DNA of 64,000 bases from Phascolomyces articulosus (lineage: Eukaryota > Mucoromycota > Mucoromycetes > Mucorales > Lichtheimiaceae): positions 372,001 to 436,000 of the forward strand of contig JAIXMP010000032.1 in NCBI GenBank assembly GCA_025677815.1, given 5' to 3'. Position numbers and translations under genes: made by a program. Below are positions 1 to 11,084 of this stretch, piece by piece. How positions within the stretch are numbered: position 1 is the first letter of the stretch; each line of letters opens with the position of its first letter. Under the pieces are notes generated by a model. That model saw only the letters and a program-made list of their open reading frames with translations. It made no database searches and was not told where the DNA came from.

Positions 1-640
1 TTTCTTGCCAGTCAGGAACATCGATACGTGATATGCTCTTGGTGCTGTCATGGTATTGAATGATAATTTCTGCGTCAGGTACAGGTCCAAAAGAAGAGGA
101 CACGAGTAAATAAAGAGCGCCAGTTGATTCTGGAAGAACAAGTGGGATGGTTTGACCTTGAGCAGCCACATTATCTTTTGTTTCACCAATATGTGTATGG
201 AATGATAATATACTTCCAGGAACGGGAACAATAGTGTTATTTTTTCCTTTCTCTAATGCAAATGCATTGCCTTGAGTATCGAAATCACCTTTGGATCCAC
301 ATCCACGATTATTTAACCATGGATAAAGTTGTGTTTCTGTAGTAGAAGGTGGTGCTGCCCATACAAGTACAAGACAGGTTATTAATAATGTTGTAATGAA
401 TCCTATAGCCATAAGTCGTCGTTTGGTTATGAAATGTTTTTCTAATTGTTCTTCTTGTCCTACTTCTTCGTCGTTGTCGTCGTTGCTATCGTAAGAATAT
501 GGTTGTTGTTGACGAGGATGATGAGCAGAAGAAGAAGAGGTAGAAGAAAGAAGTGGAGTGGATTCATTGTTAAAATGATCGTGTCGATCATCCTCATTAT
601 CCACAGCGATTCTCCGGTCGCCAGGTACAAGAACGGACAT
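1..640 (-). CDS. Type II membrane protein, N-terminal part (runs off left edge)
   Basis: The frame opens at ATG 640-638 and stays open for about 213 codons to the window edge. Residues 1-60 are acidic and serine-rich and look cytosolic. A basic patch (KRR) precedes one hydrophobic segment at about residues 68-88, so the protein is probably a signal-anchored type II protein whose remainder lies in the lumen or outside the cell. The C-terminal part visible here (from about residue 98) reads like a beta-sandwich, with the short motifs NNRGCG, GQTIPL and VPDWQ. From memory these recall the N-terminal domain of uncharacterised fungal glycosidase-like extracellular proteins, but that link is weak. 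No intron is needed in the visible part. Function not assigned. Confidence 0.7.
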   Translation of the reverse strand, partial: MSVLVPGDRRIAVDNEDDRHDHFNNESTPLLSSTSSSSAHHPRQQQPYSYDSNDDNDEEVGQEEQLEKHFITKRRLMAIGFITTLLITCLVLVWAAPPSTTETQLYPWLNNRGCGSKGDFDTQGNAFALEKGKNNTIVPVPGSILSFHTHIGETKDNVAAQGQTIPLVLPESTGALYLLVSSSFGPVPDAEIIIQYHDSTKSISRIDVPDWQE

Positions 641-2790
641 GATTAAATGATGTGCATATATCTTGTCACAAGAGTGACTAACGGGATTTTAAACTTGAAG
701 AAAGAAAGAAAAAAAGGGGGGAGACTCAATACCAAGTTGACTAAAGATGCTATTGATAATAAGAAGAGGAGGTGTGTAGTGGAAAGGAGAGAATAAAGTA
801 GTGAGGGAAAAAAAGGAAGAAAAAAGAAGAAGAAATGTAAAATAAAAAAAAAAAGGTTGGACGATGTGACCTGGTCATTAATGGTGTCAAACCCGTCATG
901 TGTGTATGTGTGTATGTGTGTGTGTGTGTATAATGCTTTTAAGTTATTATAAGGGCATTATTTCTCATTCTACCAAAGAATTGTTTAGAAACGCCTTCGT
1001 TTTCTTATAAAAAAACAAAATAGACGCTTTCATCGGCAAACAATTAAATTCTACCTCCCTTTTCTTCCTACGCCCACCCCCCTCATTTTTTAGCTGAGCC
1101 AAAAATGCAGTGTTTTTTTATATAGTCTAGAAGCACGTTTTATATTTAAAACTTCGATTACTTAAACTATTTATTATGAAATGAAATGTAAAGATAGCCG
1201 CTCGCTGTTTATATTTTTAATGCATAATTATTACTTGTTAGTCCTTTTCATATTTCCCGCCTAGCATCGTCATGCTTCACTTATTTGTATATGAAAAGTA
1301 ACGTGATCCGATGTATCATCTCATTTTTTTTTTCTGGGGTAAAAAGAAAACTCAAATTCGGATAATATCCTCGTTTTTAGGTTATAAAAATCCCCAGACA
1401 ACAAATGAATCTGTAGGGTCATTAGAAAACATTCATCATTCCAAACATACTGCTACATTATACATTGTAGCACTTATGCTCAAAATTCTTTGCTTAATTT
1501 AACCCATGATTCATTTTTGTTACACTCACCAGATCAAAAAAAATAAATAAAAATAAACCAGCAGGTAAATTTATATTGATTATCCATGCTGGGAGCAACA
1601 ACGTTTTACACTATGCATTATGCAAGCAAAAAACAAGCTGTAGTAGTAATATATAAGCACAGTAATGCTACAATTGTACGACAGTGATGCAATCGGACAT
1701 CGTTTGACTTGATCAATTGGCATATATGCAAAATAAACAGTAAGTTTGAAAACAACAATAATAAACAGAATCATATGTGCTGCATTTGTTGTACCTGATG
1801 TATATTATCATGATTATGTTTATGCATTGGGTATATAAGGAATACAATTGTAAGCAAGAGATTCCTCACGAGGTTATATATATATACACAAATGATCATG
1901 GTCTATTAAACCATAAGTAGATAGTTATATAAAAAACAAGAGGAGAATAGGGTAAAGCATGTCAGTATTGAAAGTGACAGATGATAGATCATTTCAACGG
2001 TATCTATGGTGACACTGTAGTTATTAAAGGAATATATTATAAAACTTCATAATACTCTAATAATAATATATATAATAATAGTTCTTATTTTTTTGTTACT
2101 ACTATAACTAAACATTACTCATAGTTCCATCGGTCATCATTCTTCTGAAAGGTATTACTTATTTTTGTTTTTGTCAGTGATAGTAACTAAACAATACACC
2201 TTTTTTGTGTTTCAGTGCAACGGACAAAAAGCATAATTAAAAGCAACTTTTTATGTAAGATACTCTTTTACATCAGTATAACATGAGACCGTCATGCCTG
2301 GAATCCATCATTCATTATCACATCAATAAGATGGGCATCCTCTATGTTCTAAAGTATAATCCACATATTAGTGTAATTTATTGTTCTTAGGCATCGTGTT
2401 GGCGTGTATTGTATATATTATCCTTTTAGTGGTTTTTACAATATGCTAGTGTCAAAACTATCCATGTGCGGTAAACCTTTCATATTCATTATCATGATGT
2501 ATAATTAGAATTACATATTTATATAAGTATAATGATATGAAGATGGAAATGATCATTATAGCCTTATTATCCAGGAACCAAAAAAAAAAGATAAATTTAG
2601 ATGAGTTAAATGAAATAGTGGTAATGCTGATCATTAATGTTCTTATTAGATTAGGGCATAAGAAACAACTGGAATAAGCAGTAAAAACACCATTTATTCA
2701 TGTACAAAATAAAATTGTGTAAATATATACACATTATTTATGTATAATTTATCTACACACAAATCATGGTTCTCGTAATGATGGTTTAGA
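641..2790. other. Intergenic region
   Basis: About 2.1 kb of AT-rich DNA without a convincing gene on either strand. Near the start of the membrane-protein gene there is a short TG microsatellite (about 900-930) and purine-rich strings. I see no RNA gene and no transposon ends. Confidence 0.5.
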
Positions 2791-2799
2791 CATCAGCTT

Positions 2800-4140
2800 C
2801 TAAAAAATTAGGATCTGGATCATCGTACTCATAATAGGCCATGTTGAGATATACATTGACGTGTGAAGCAAATGTGTAAAAACCTTTTCTTGAGTGATTC
2901 CTCCATCTCTAATGGGTAAAATTGTTTCCAATGTCTTAATCCTACCGAGGAACTGCAATTCTTCAGATATCAGATAAACACTGCCTAAAAAAAACCTTTT
3001 CAAGCTGAGGCAATCTGAGAATATTTTTTACAATCTTTTCCGCACTTGGTCTTGATTCCACTAGAACACCAATATACAGATTCTTTAAACTTTTTATTTG
3101 GCTACCAATTTCCAATGAAGTAGCATTATCATTCTTATTTAAGAGATGCAATGTGTACAATAAGATGTTTTGGCCTTATTTTCAACAAATACTTGGAGAA
3201 GCTGGTGAAGGTCAGCAAGGTCGAATTCGTAACGAAGGATCTTGAGTTTAGAGAGTTTAGCCATTTCTCTCAGAGTTCTGAATATGTTGGATGGGATATT
3301 GTCGCTGATGTACTCAAGAACAAGCGCTTCCAAGTTTAGTATGTTTTTAAACAATTCTCCCAGATAAAAATGGTAGCTCGTTGTGGTGTACATGTGAGAT
3401 TCAAGTAGGCCATATTGCTGAAATCAAGCACGGAGTGTTGTTTTGTACTTTTCCACAAGTGATAAGAGTCCATTTCCTAATGTACATCGACCAATAGCAA
3501 CTGCTTGAAGTTCATCATCATTATCCACATCAGAGGAAAACCATTAATATGCTCGACGCAAGTACTCTTTCCCTCGAACATCTGTAAAAAGCACTTTAAT
3601 ATTTAGACCATATCTTTGGAGAATTCCATAAAAATCATTTGTGTCATTTGTTTTCACTGCAAGCCAATACAAATTTGGACACACTTGTCAAAGTTTTTGT
3701 AAATACACTCCTCCAATTTTTTCATTATAAGTATTTAATTCGATTTTTTTTAAAATTTGTAGCAATTGGTAAGGTGTGATCCAAATTGAAGTTAGATTCC
3801 GACAGATTGAGAAGATTAAAGACACATTCAATATCGATGTTATATTTGCTGTCATGGAATAGAATATATTCAATGATTTCAGCGTCGTTGAAGCACTGAT
3901 CAAAGCAGAGCAAAATGCATTATAGAATTCTTGTATTTTCCCTATATAAAAAAAGATACTTTATTTTAATACTACATTTAATATTTTTTTCCTATTACAC
4001 ATTCTCTATCTATATTTACTATCACAGGATATTTTCAAATCACGAAGGTTAGAAGAGTCGTTTGTTTGCATAAGTTCCAGACACCGTATTTTTGTGTATT
4101 CGTCATAAAAACATATCATCTCAGAAAGTGATTCGACATG
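2800..4140 (-). pseudogene. Leucine-rich-repeat-like protein, decayed
   Basis: Reading leftwards from about 4140, a leucine-rich frame runs through a plausible intron (GTAAAT at about 4022 to ATATAG at about 3942) and continues in phase to 3139. It is interrupted by three in-frame stop codons: TGA 3690-3688, TAA 3546-3544 and TGA 3426-3424. Short LRR-like signatures can be read, such as CPNLYWLAVK, LKSLNIF and LEALVLEY. Near 3165 the coding sense moves to another frame (about 3160-2963), and it moves again at a run of eight T (minus strand) near 2990, ending at 2800. The spacing of leucines resembles the F-box/LRR proteins that are common in Mucoromycota, but I cannot see an F-box. The breaks make an intact product very unlikely. 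Confidence 0.65.
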
Positions 4141-4289
4141 GTGACTGATGGATAGTAGAGGCTTATATGGAGGGAGGTACTATTTGTGTTCTCTCGCGAG
4201 GTGTCCTTGAGCGTTCAAATGACGCCATAACATTGGATTGTTCAAGAGGATGGTGCTCCCGGAGGGCACGCTTTGGAGGAGTGAGCAGT

Positions 4290-4808
4290 TGCATTTTTAC
4301 CAAAGAAATCCGCAAGAAAACAGGCAAGGCCATATGGAAGTTCGACTAAAAAGTTGACTCGATGATTCAGTCGGTTTTGTGCGTGTTCATTTTCTTGTAG
4401 TAACGTGTCATACTATGGATGTGTTTGTGGTACTTGTTTCAGTCCCTTATCCAACATGTCAATCGTGCGTTGTATGTTGATAGCCTCGATAAAAGTAACG
4501 ACACGCTGCACAAAAATACCTAGTAATGTCGTATTGTGCATAGGTAATAATTCTTGTAGCGTTTCCGAGTTCTTGTTCGAATTGTTCTTCTCGTGGACAT
4601 GCAATGGCGCATAATTGGAGCAGGAGAACAATCTCGGTCTCCAAATCTTAATTTTCAATTTGGTTTCATCGATGGCATGGAGGTTTTGCCCATTGTCAAA
4701 ACTATCTTTCGATTTTCTTGTCGCATCACTGTGAGCCCAATCAATCGTGACAGGAACAGCAGGTTTTGGAGGTGTGGAATCAGTAGAGGGTGGATTCGTC
4801 TCCGTCAT
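4290..4808 (-). pseudogene. Decayed coding fragment, unidentified
   Basis: A 131-codon frame starts at 4808 with a proline/threonine-rich leader and ends at TAG 4415-4413. The same frame then continues as charged, helix-like sequence (YDTLLQENEHAQNRL) to about 4290, so the stop probably interrupts a former gene. Between about 4640 and 4530 a different frame (LETEIVLLLQLC, EEQFEQELGNA) reads better than the main one, which implies a frameshift pair. It lies directly upstream of the LRR-like remnant and could be part of the same former gene, but I could not build a joined model. Family not recognised. Confidence 0.4.
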
Positions 4809-4992
4809 TATAAGACGAGCCTTGTTCAGATATTTTGAAACGTATTTGGGTTGATATGTTGTATAATTTGGGACAGATAAATATCATATCAATCTCATCA
4901 ACCTTTAGAGTTATAATAAAAACACCGTTGTAAATATTCATCATGGGATGCATACTCAATAATAATTTTGGAACAATAGGATAAACTTTTAG

Positions 4993-5150
4993 TTATGATA
5001 GGAAATGTATTTTTATACAAGTCAACTCCCGCATTGTTGTGGAACAATAAATCGTTCGATCGCAGGATGCCACTGTCATCAAAAAAGGAAGTCGATCCAA
5101 ATTAAGTATGCGATCACCCAAACTCTTTTTCCTTCTTGTAATAGATCCTT
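4993..5150 (-). other. Short coding-like stretch, status unclear
   Basis: The minus strand reads GDRILNLDRLPFLMTVASCD and on to IYCSTTMRELTCI, which has protein-like composition but no start, no splice context and no recognised family. It may be a third fragment of the decayed locus to its left. The rest of 4809-5360 is AT-rich upstream DNA of the GH27 gene. Confidence 0.2.
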
Positions 5151-5365
5151 TTTTTATTATTTGCTTAACCAATATAAAAACAATGATTATAAATACCATT
5201 GGGGATTATATTTTTATTCACTCTAAATTGGCAAATAACTATGGTGACTCATGCATGGCCTTGGCAATTACTTTAAATATACCATATTAATATATTCGGC
5301 TAATAGGAGTTGGTTTTCAAAGCAACTCCCTCTTTTTTTTTCTAGTTCCCTTTTCCAGTTCCAGG

Positions 5366-5373
5366 TATAAATA
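5366..5373 (+). promoter_or_regulatory. TATA box of the GH27 gene
   Basis: TATAAATA within GGTATAAATAGAGG lies 58-65 nt upstream of the proposed ATG at 5431, a fitting distance for a core promoter. No other TATA match of this quality lies closer to that gene. Confidence 0.5.
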
Positions 5374-5430
5374 GAGGATAGCAAATCCAGGTTTTTCTTT
5401 GTTCTTTTTTTAACGTGTTTCTGCGCGACA

Positions 5431-6899
5431 ATGACAAGGTTCGAATCACAATAAATCGTTCATTCCCAGGATTCTGGAATTGTCTATTTTTCTTTTTCTT
5501 TATTTGCTAACAATAGTTCTACTCAGTCTAGTTGGAAATAAGCCTTTACTTGGTTTCTCGACTTGGTCAACACAAATCCTTGACGACGTTCCTGGATATG
5601 GTGGACGACATATTGAACCATGGTGAGCATTGAAGAAATTACCATTTGGAACTTTTTGTTCAGAATGAAGAAACCAATGCTCACTTTGTTTTTCTTTTCT
5701 TTGAAAGGTTTAATGAAGAATCGTTGCGTGACATTTCAGATGCCATGAAAGCCAAAATGCCACAATATGAATATATTAATCTTGATTCTGGTTGGTCAGA
5801 AACTTGTGACGAATATGGTCGATGGATATATAGAGAGGATCTTTTTCCAAATGGACTACGTGCACTATCAGATCACTTGGCACGAAATCATCAACGACTG
5901 GGATTATATATGTTGCCGGGAATACGGAAAGAAGCATTGGAAGGTCGGATCAAGGGCCATGAACATGTCCGAATTGCTGATCTGGTCACACAAAAGAAAC
6001 AAGGCAATGCTTTCAAAGGTGCCACCTTTATGCCAGATGAACACAACAATTATGTTCAAGCCTACTATGATTCTATTGCGGATCTATATGCAGAATGGGG
6101 CGTGGGATATATCAAGATCGATGGGTGTGGCCCCAGTAATGAACTTCAAGACATGGATACCCGAAAATGTTTATATATGATGCACAAGGCATTTTCAAAA
6201 CACAATATTTGGATTGAATTATCATGGTCGTTGGACCCACAATTTGCAGATGACTGGGTGACGATTGCTAATGGTGCACGGATACATATCGATATTGAAA
6301 GTTATAGTTCGAAATATATGACGACCTCCCATCGTATTTTTCAAAGGATGTCCTATGCAGCAAAATGGTGCGATGTTCAAATCGAGGGCAAAAAATTTTA
6401 TATCGATTTGGATGTTGTATTGGTTGGCATGACAGTCGATGGGAAATGTGTGGATGGATTGGATAATGATGATGTTCGAATATCCTACATTAGCTTTTGG
6501 GCACTGGTCAGCTCGGTGTTTTGTATTGGTGCAGATCCACGAAAGTTACCACAAAAATATCTTTCTCTTTTAAATCATCCTGTTATTCTTGATATCCATC
6601 AGTGTGGTGTAATTGCTCGACCAATTGGTTCTGGAAATGCTTGGTTGAATCGCAAACAAGTTTGGTGGAAACGATTACCGGATGGTCGATTGTGTGTTGG
6701 TTTATTTAATGCACATGTATACCCCTTTATGCTTGGCATCAGTCGTGAAGTCCGTTTTGATTTTGAAGATCTAGGTGTTGAAGAAGTGGAAGCCAAAGAT
6801 GCATGGACAGGTGAATGGTTGGGTCGATTTGCAAGATCCTATAGTGTTGTACTTCGACCCGGTCAATGTCAGTTGTTGTTACTTAGTATAATTCGCTAA
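5431..6899 (+). CDS. Secreted GH27 alpha-galactosidase-like glycosidase
   Basis: Exons 5470-5622 and 5708-6899 are clear: the intron 5623-5707 (GTGAGC...AAG) restores the join PW|FNEESL. The enzyme should hydrolyse alpha-galactosides outside the cell. GH27 landmarks are present: GFSTWS near the mature N-terminus, LDSGW, YIKIDGCG with the probable nucleophile Asp192, and ARIHIDIES with the probable acid/base Asp249. The start is uncertain. The only way I found to attach an ATG is exon 5431-5438 plus a 31-nt intron (5439-5469, GTTCGA...CCCAG); this gives MTRILELS followed by about 17 hydrophobic residues, a good signal peptide, and a 450-residue protein in frame. Another upstream exon is possible. 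It converges with the syntaxin gene, stops 179 bp apart. Confidence 0.85.
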
Positions 6900-7078
6900 A
6901 TGTATATACGAATACAAATTAGAAATAATGGAGAAAAAAAAGTTAAGAATGACATATTGTGTGTGTGCTATTTTTGTAAATAGATTATTATTATTATTAT
7001 TAATAGAAACTGAAAAAAAATCAAATGTACGCGTATATTAATATATAGATGGTGATGGTGTGTGTGGGTAATGTGGTA

Positions 7079-8556
7079 TTATGATTTATGTGCCTTGGCA
7101 ATTAAAATCATGATGAGTAAAAATATAAAAAGAATTAAAAGTAGCATAAGTTTGCGTCTCCGAGTTTTACTTTGATAATGTGCACCCTGTCATATAAAAT
7201 ATATCAGTAAAATAATCAAGCTATATCCTCCCCTTCCTACTCCCTCCCTTCTACATTTTTCTTAGTTAAATGTACCTTATCCAATTCTACTGTTGCTTGT
7301 TTGACTTGTACTGCTGTTTGCTCTATATTATAATCGATTCGATCCAATAAGGTACCTTGGTCAATAACCAGTGATTGTAAATCACGAAATATTTCTGCTA
7401 GTTGATGTATTGATTTTGCAATTTGGTTGACCTCTCGCTCTCGTTGATCAATAACAGCATCATTACTCTCAATAACCGCTAATTGTGATTCCGTAAATCC
7501 CTAGATATTAATTCACGTGAGTAACATTTTTATATTGCCGTGCCAAGCTTTTTATTACACACTACAGTTCCGGTTTTTTCTTACCAGTTGTGTATCTTCA
7601 TCTAATAAAAGTTCAGCTGCTTCATTACTTAGATTTGATTCTAATCCTAAAATATTTGCTTTACGATTTTCTTGTCCTTGCATTTCTATAAATGAAATAT
7701 AGTAACAATATATTTTAATGAGTACCACTGTCACTATTTGAAATATACTGGATATTGAAATGAACATCACTTTGCAAATAAGTTGACTGCATTTTTCGAA
7801 ATGAAGTTGATACATCTTGCACTTTTGTTGCTAAACTTGTTTGTATATTTCGCGCTAATACGTTTTCTTGGTCGGATGTTCCTCCTTGGTTATTAGAATG
7901 AATACGTTGGATATCTCGTTTTATACGATAAAATTCCTATATATATATAAGGATATTGTAGTTAATAAGAATCCAGCATACTACTTCTCTTTTGCTCCTC
8001 TTTTTTTTTCTGTGTGTCGTTGAACTTTACGTTGGTTATCTCTGAAGTAAGTTGTTCAATGGCTGCTTCATCGGAGGATCTATCGTCAAAACCAGGTAAT
8101 AAATGTTTACGATGCATACCCTGTAAGCGTGTAACTATAATAAAATCGAACTCATGAGTTTTATATATTCAATGCTCGATTCTCTTCCTTCTAGAAAAAA
8201 ATGAACGCGCGCTTCCAATGAAACTACTTTTTACTAACTTTTATCTTTTATTTGATCCAATGTCTCGTCTACTTCTTCCACAATGTCAACCCTAAACACA
8301 TTTCAAATTATAAAAGCATATTAATTCATGTTACCAAGTAACAAAAAAAAAAGACCCAGTTCTTTAATGAACAAGGGTTAAAATATATCTATTATACTTA
8401 CCATTGAGGTGGAAGGACTGACATTTCAATAACACTATCCGAACTTTCGATTAAACCTTGTGTCTCGGAACCCGAGATTTGATGATTAGATGAGCCTGTT
8501 CGTGCATATGAATTACGGAACTGCAAAAATAGCAGTGTCCGGCTACGCGTTGCCAT
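7079..8556 (-). CDS. TLG2: Syntaxin-16/Tlg2-type t-SNARE
   Basis: Seven exons can be spliced: 8556-8402, 8291-8239, 8134-8031, 7936-7771, 7685-7585, 7500-7276 and 7186-7079, giving 303 residues. The protein is a Qa-SNARE that drives fusion of endosome-derived vesicles with the trans-Golgi/late Golgi. The N-terminus MATRSRTLLF matches the family's typical MATR(R/S)-type start. The SNARE motif lies in exon 6 (about residues 205-265); it includes QREREVNQIAKSI and IDQGTLLDRIDYNIE, with the zero-layer glutamine in the latter. A basic RRRK stop-transfer is followed by a C-terminal anchor (about 281-297) and a short HKS tail. The similarity to human STX16 across the SNARE motif is close enough to separate it from Sed5- or Pep12-type syntaxins. 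Confidence 0.93.
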
Positions 8557-8559
8557 TGT

Positions 8560-10230
8560 TGAAAGTTATTTATATACAAAATATATCCAAGCTGTGAGTT
8601 TGCTACAAAAGGTTTAAAAGTGAAGCTAAAAACGTGGTGCAACCACTGAATTTCAGTCCACGCACTTTAATAAAGTACTTTTGCAAATTTGGAAGTGTTA
8701 TGCACCACCTACTTGGTTTTTTTTTTCTTCTGCTTTTCAAGCTTGCACCATTAAGCATGATGGTTGTTTTTATACTTGCATTATGTGACTCTATTTAAAG
8801 AATGCAGGCAGAAAATCTTCAATTTTTGTTAAGAACGAGAACCAGTCAATGCAAGCTTTTAATAGCTTGATAAAAAATGTATTCTTGAAGATTCTAAAGG
8901 AGATAGTAAGAGTGATACATAATTTGAAAGAAGAGCCATAGCCAGAAACTTGTTGGAATAGTAAATATCTATTTAGTTCCAAATAAACGGCATGATTCCT
9001 TAACTGTTATGTAACTTTTTCTACTATTAGACGTTGTAGTGTGTGGCTACCTCTTCAATATTATGTTATCAACACATGTTCTGAAAATTATTTTGGAGTA
9101 GGCACTGAAAAAAAACTGACAGAGGCAGACTAATTCTTTATTTTAAATGGATATAGAATCATGTTATTACAATAACAGATGGTTCAAGTAATAGCCTCGT
9201 ACTAATTAAAAAAGTGTTATTAAGTGTATCGACTTACTGGACCATCATCTACGACACAAGGGGCCCAAGTAATTAAAAAAGTTTGATGCTGCATGTATGG
9301 GCTCAACCCGCCAGTTTTTGTCAAATGTTAAATGCACCGATAGCATCATATAACAGCATCCAAAGTAACTATTGATTTTCTATTATATAGAACCTGATAA
9401 ACAATTCAGGTTTTCTAAATAAAAATGACCAAAGAATATTTTATATAGATAGATTCTTCGACAACAGATCACATTTGATACTGTGCCTTGTGAATATGTG
9501 TAGTGGTGACCACAACTTTAAAGAATATGATTTTTTCTATATACCCGATGATATTTGTATTTGTTAAGTATTAAATACCAGATTTTAACCACCATTACTT
9601 TATATTTGTGATTGTATATATAATCATTCCTATACAAATATTATACTTTCCTTATGTTAACAGTGCATTGCAGTTAGTAATTGCGGTAATACATACCGTT
9701 CCATTCCGTCATCCATAACGATAACAAACAACGCTATCACAATCTTTATCCTTGATTTCTCAAATCTAATTTATCTACTAAATTGTGACATAATATTGAC
9801 CTAATAATATAATATCTATTACCTGGACTTGAGTCGAACTGGCATTACTGGTGTCTTCCCACATCCTAACTTTTGCATAATTTATGTAATTTCAGTCTTT
9901 TACCATGTTGTTCATCCCTTATATTCATTTTAAAAATCCATTCTGTGTTATATCAGATCATCCCATTATCATCCCAATTCAATAAATTCGAAAGTTGTCG
10001 TCAATTCATCATTTCGTCCCAAACTCTAACCCATTTCAAATATATGTTTCATTGTCGTCCGCTTCGATATAATCAAAAAAAAACCCAGCGAAAAAACAAA
10101 GAGTAAAACTTGTGTGTGCTTTTTTTTATTATATTCTTTTTGTCGAAAGGAAAGAGCCCCCTCAAAAAAAAACTGCACACCAAAAAAAAAAAATCGAAGT
10201 GTATACAGGGAAAAAAAGGACAAGTATAAA
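8560..10230. other. Intergenic region between TLG2 and eL18 genes
   Basis: About 1.7 kb, AT-rich, with no gene I can support. One stretch on the minus strand at 9862-9820 (MWEDTSNASS then TQVQ, followed by GTAATA) looks like a possible first exon, but no continuation was found. The end nearest the eL18 gene carries runs of A, probably its 3' region. Confidence 0.4.
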
Positions 10231-10234
10231 AAAT

Positions 10235-11084
10235 TTAGACCTTGAAACCACGGCTCTGACGCTTACCACGGGCACGTTCGAACTTGCGACCCTTGGAACG
10301 GACATAGGGCTTCTTGTTCTTGTGAGGACCCATACCAAAGTGCTTGACAGCTTCACGGCTGTTCTTAGCACCACGGACCAAGACGGTGTTGGAACCAGTA
10401 GGAGCACGAAGAGCCAATTGATCCAAAGTCAAGACTTCACCACCGGCCTTCAAGATACGGGCCTTGGCAGTCTTGGTGACACGGAGAGCAGCAACAGAAA
10501 GCTTGGGAACTTCCAAAAGACGGGAGTCGTCAGTGACGGTACCAACAACAACAACAGTCTTGCCTTCCTTGGCGCTCTTGACCAAACGGGAAACAGTGAC
10601 GGCAGGACGGTTGATACGCGACATAAAGAGACGCTTCAAGACAACCTTGTTGAAGTTAGCATCGGTACGGCGGGCAAGGAAACGGTACAACTGTTTTTTA
10701 AATATATAGGTTAATTGAATGACCCTTATTATTATTATTTTTTTGCAGGAATTTCCACATAATTTGGAAATAAAATAATCAACATGCCTTGACCAACAAA
10801 AGTTGGTACACGTTTTCGGATTTAGGAGCCGTTCGGTTGGTGTTCTTAACGTGGTGGTGCTTAAGGTCAATACCCTAATAATAATGGTGTTCATTTTTGA
10901 AAATTGAATGAGGAAGAATGAGTATATATAAATATTAAAGTTTCTCGAGATGTTTAAAATGGATCAATCCATCGATATCGAAAATGCATCCATCCATTTT
11001 GAATAGATCATCGTTTGGTTTCGTATTTTTTTTCTAATGATCTCGATGGATATATATCACCATGGTAACTCCTTTACTCACCAT
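10235..11084 (-). CDS. RPL18: 60S ribosomal protein eL18 (L18)
   Basis: Structural protein of the large cytosolic ribosomal subunit. Three coding exons: 11084-11082 (the ATG only), 10874-10788 and 10690-10235, total 181 residues, normal for eL18. The start is fixed by ATG|GTGAGT at 11084 and by the conserved MGIDLKHHH that results from joining to TATTAG|GGTATT. The second intron begins GCATGT and ends AACAG; the conserved [12 protein letters not shown] join requires this GC-AG intron. Exon 3 holds [24 protein letters not shown] and the basic C-terminus. Codon use is strongly biased, as expected for a highly expressed gene. A long open frame on the opposite strand of exon 3 is a by-product of that bias. 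It is divergent from TOM70. Confidence 0.97.

Noticed and set aside
5438..5455. GGTTCGAATC, resembling a tRNA T-loop
   Set aside because: The flanking bases do not pair into a T-stem and no acceptor stem or anticodon arm can be drawn around it.
9820..9862. Possible first exon on the minus strand (MWEDTSNASS...)
   Set aside because: No downstream exon continues it, so it is not listed as a gene.
10112..10714. 200-codon open frame on the plus strand opposite the eL18 gene
   Set aside because: It mirrors the biased codons of RPL18 exon 3 and has no protein features; the eL18 match on the other strand is certain.
10880..11080. snoRNA in the first intron of RPL18
   Set aside because: Only partial C-box-like strings; no paired C/D boxes or H/ACA hinge could be confirmed by eye.
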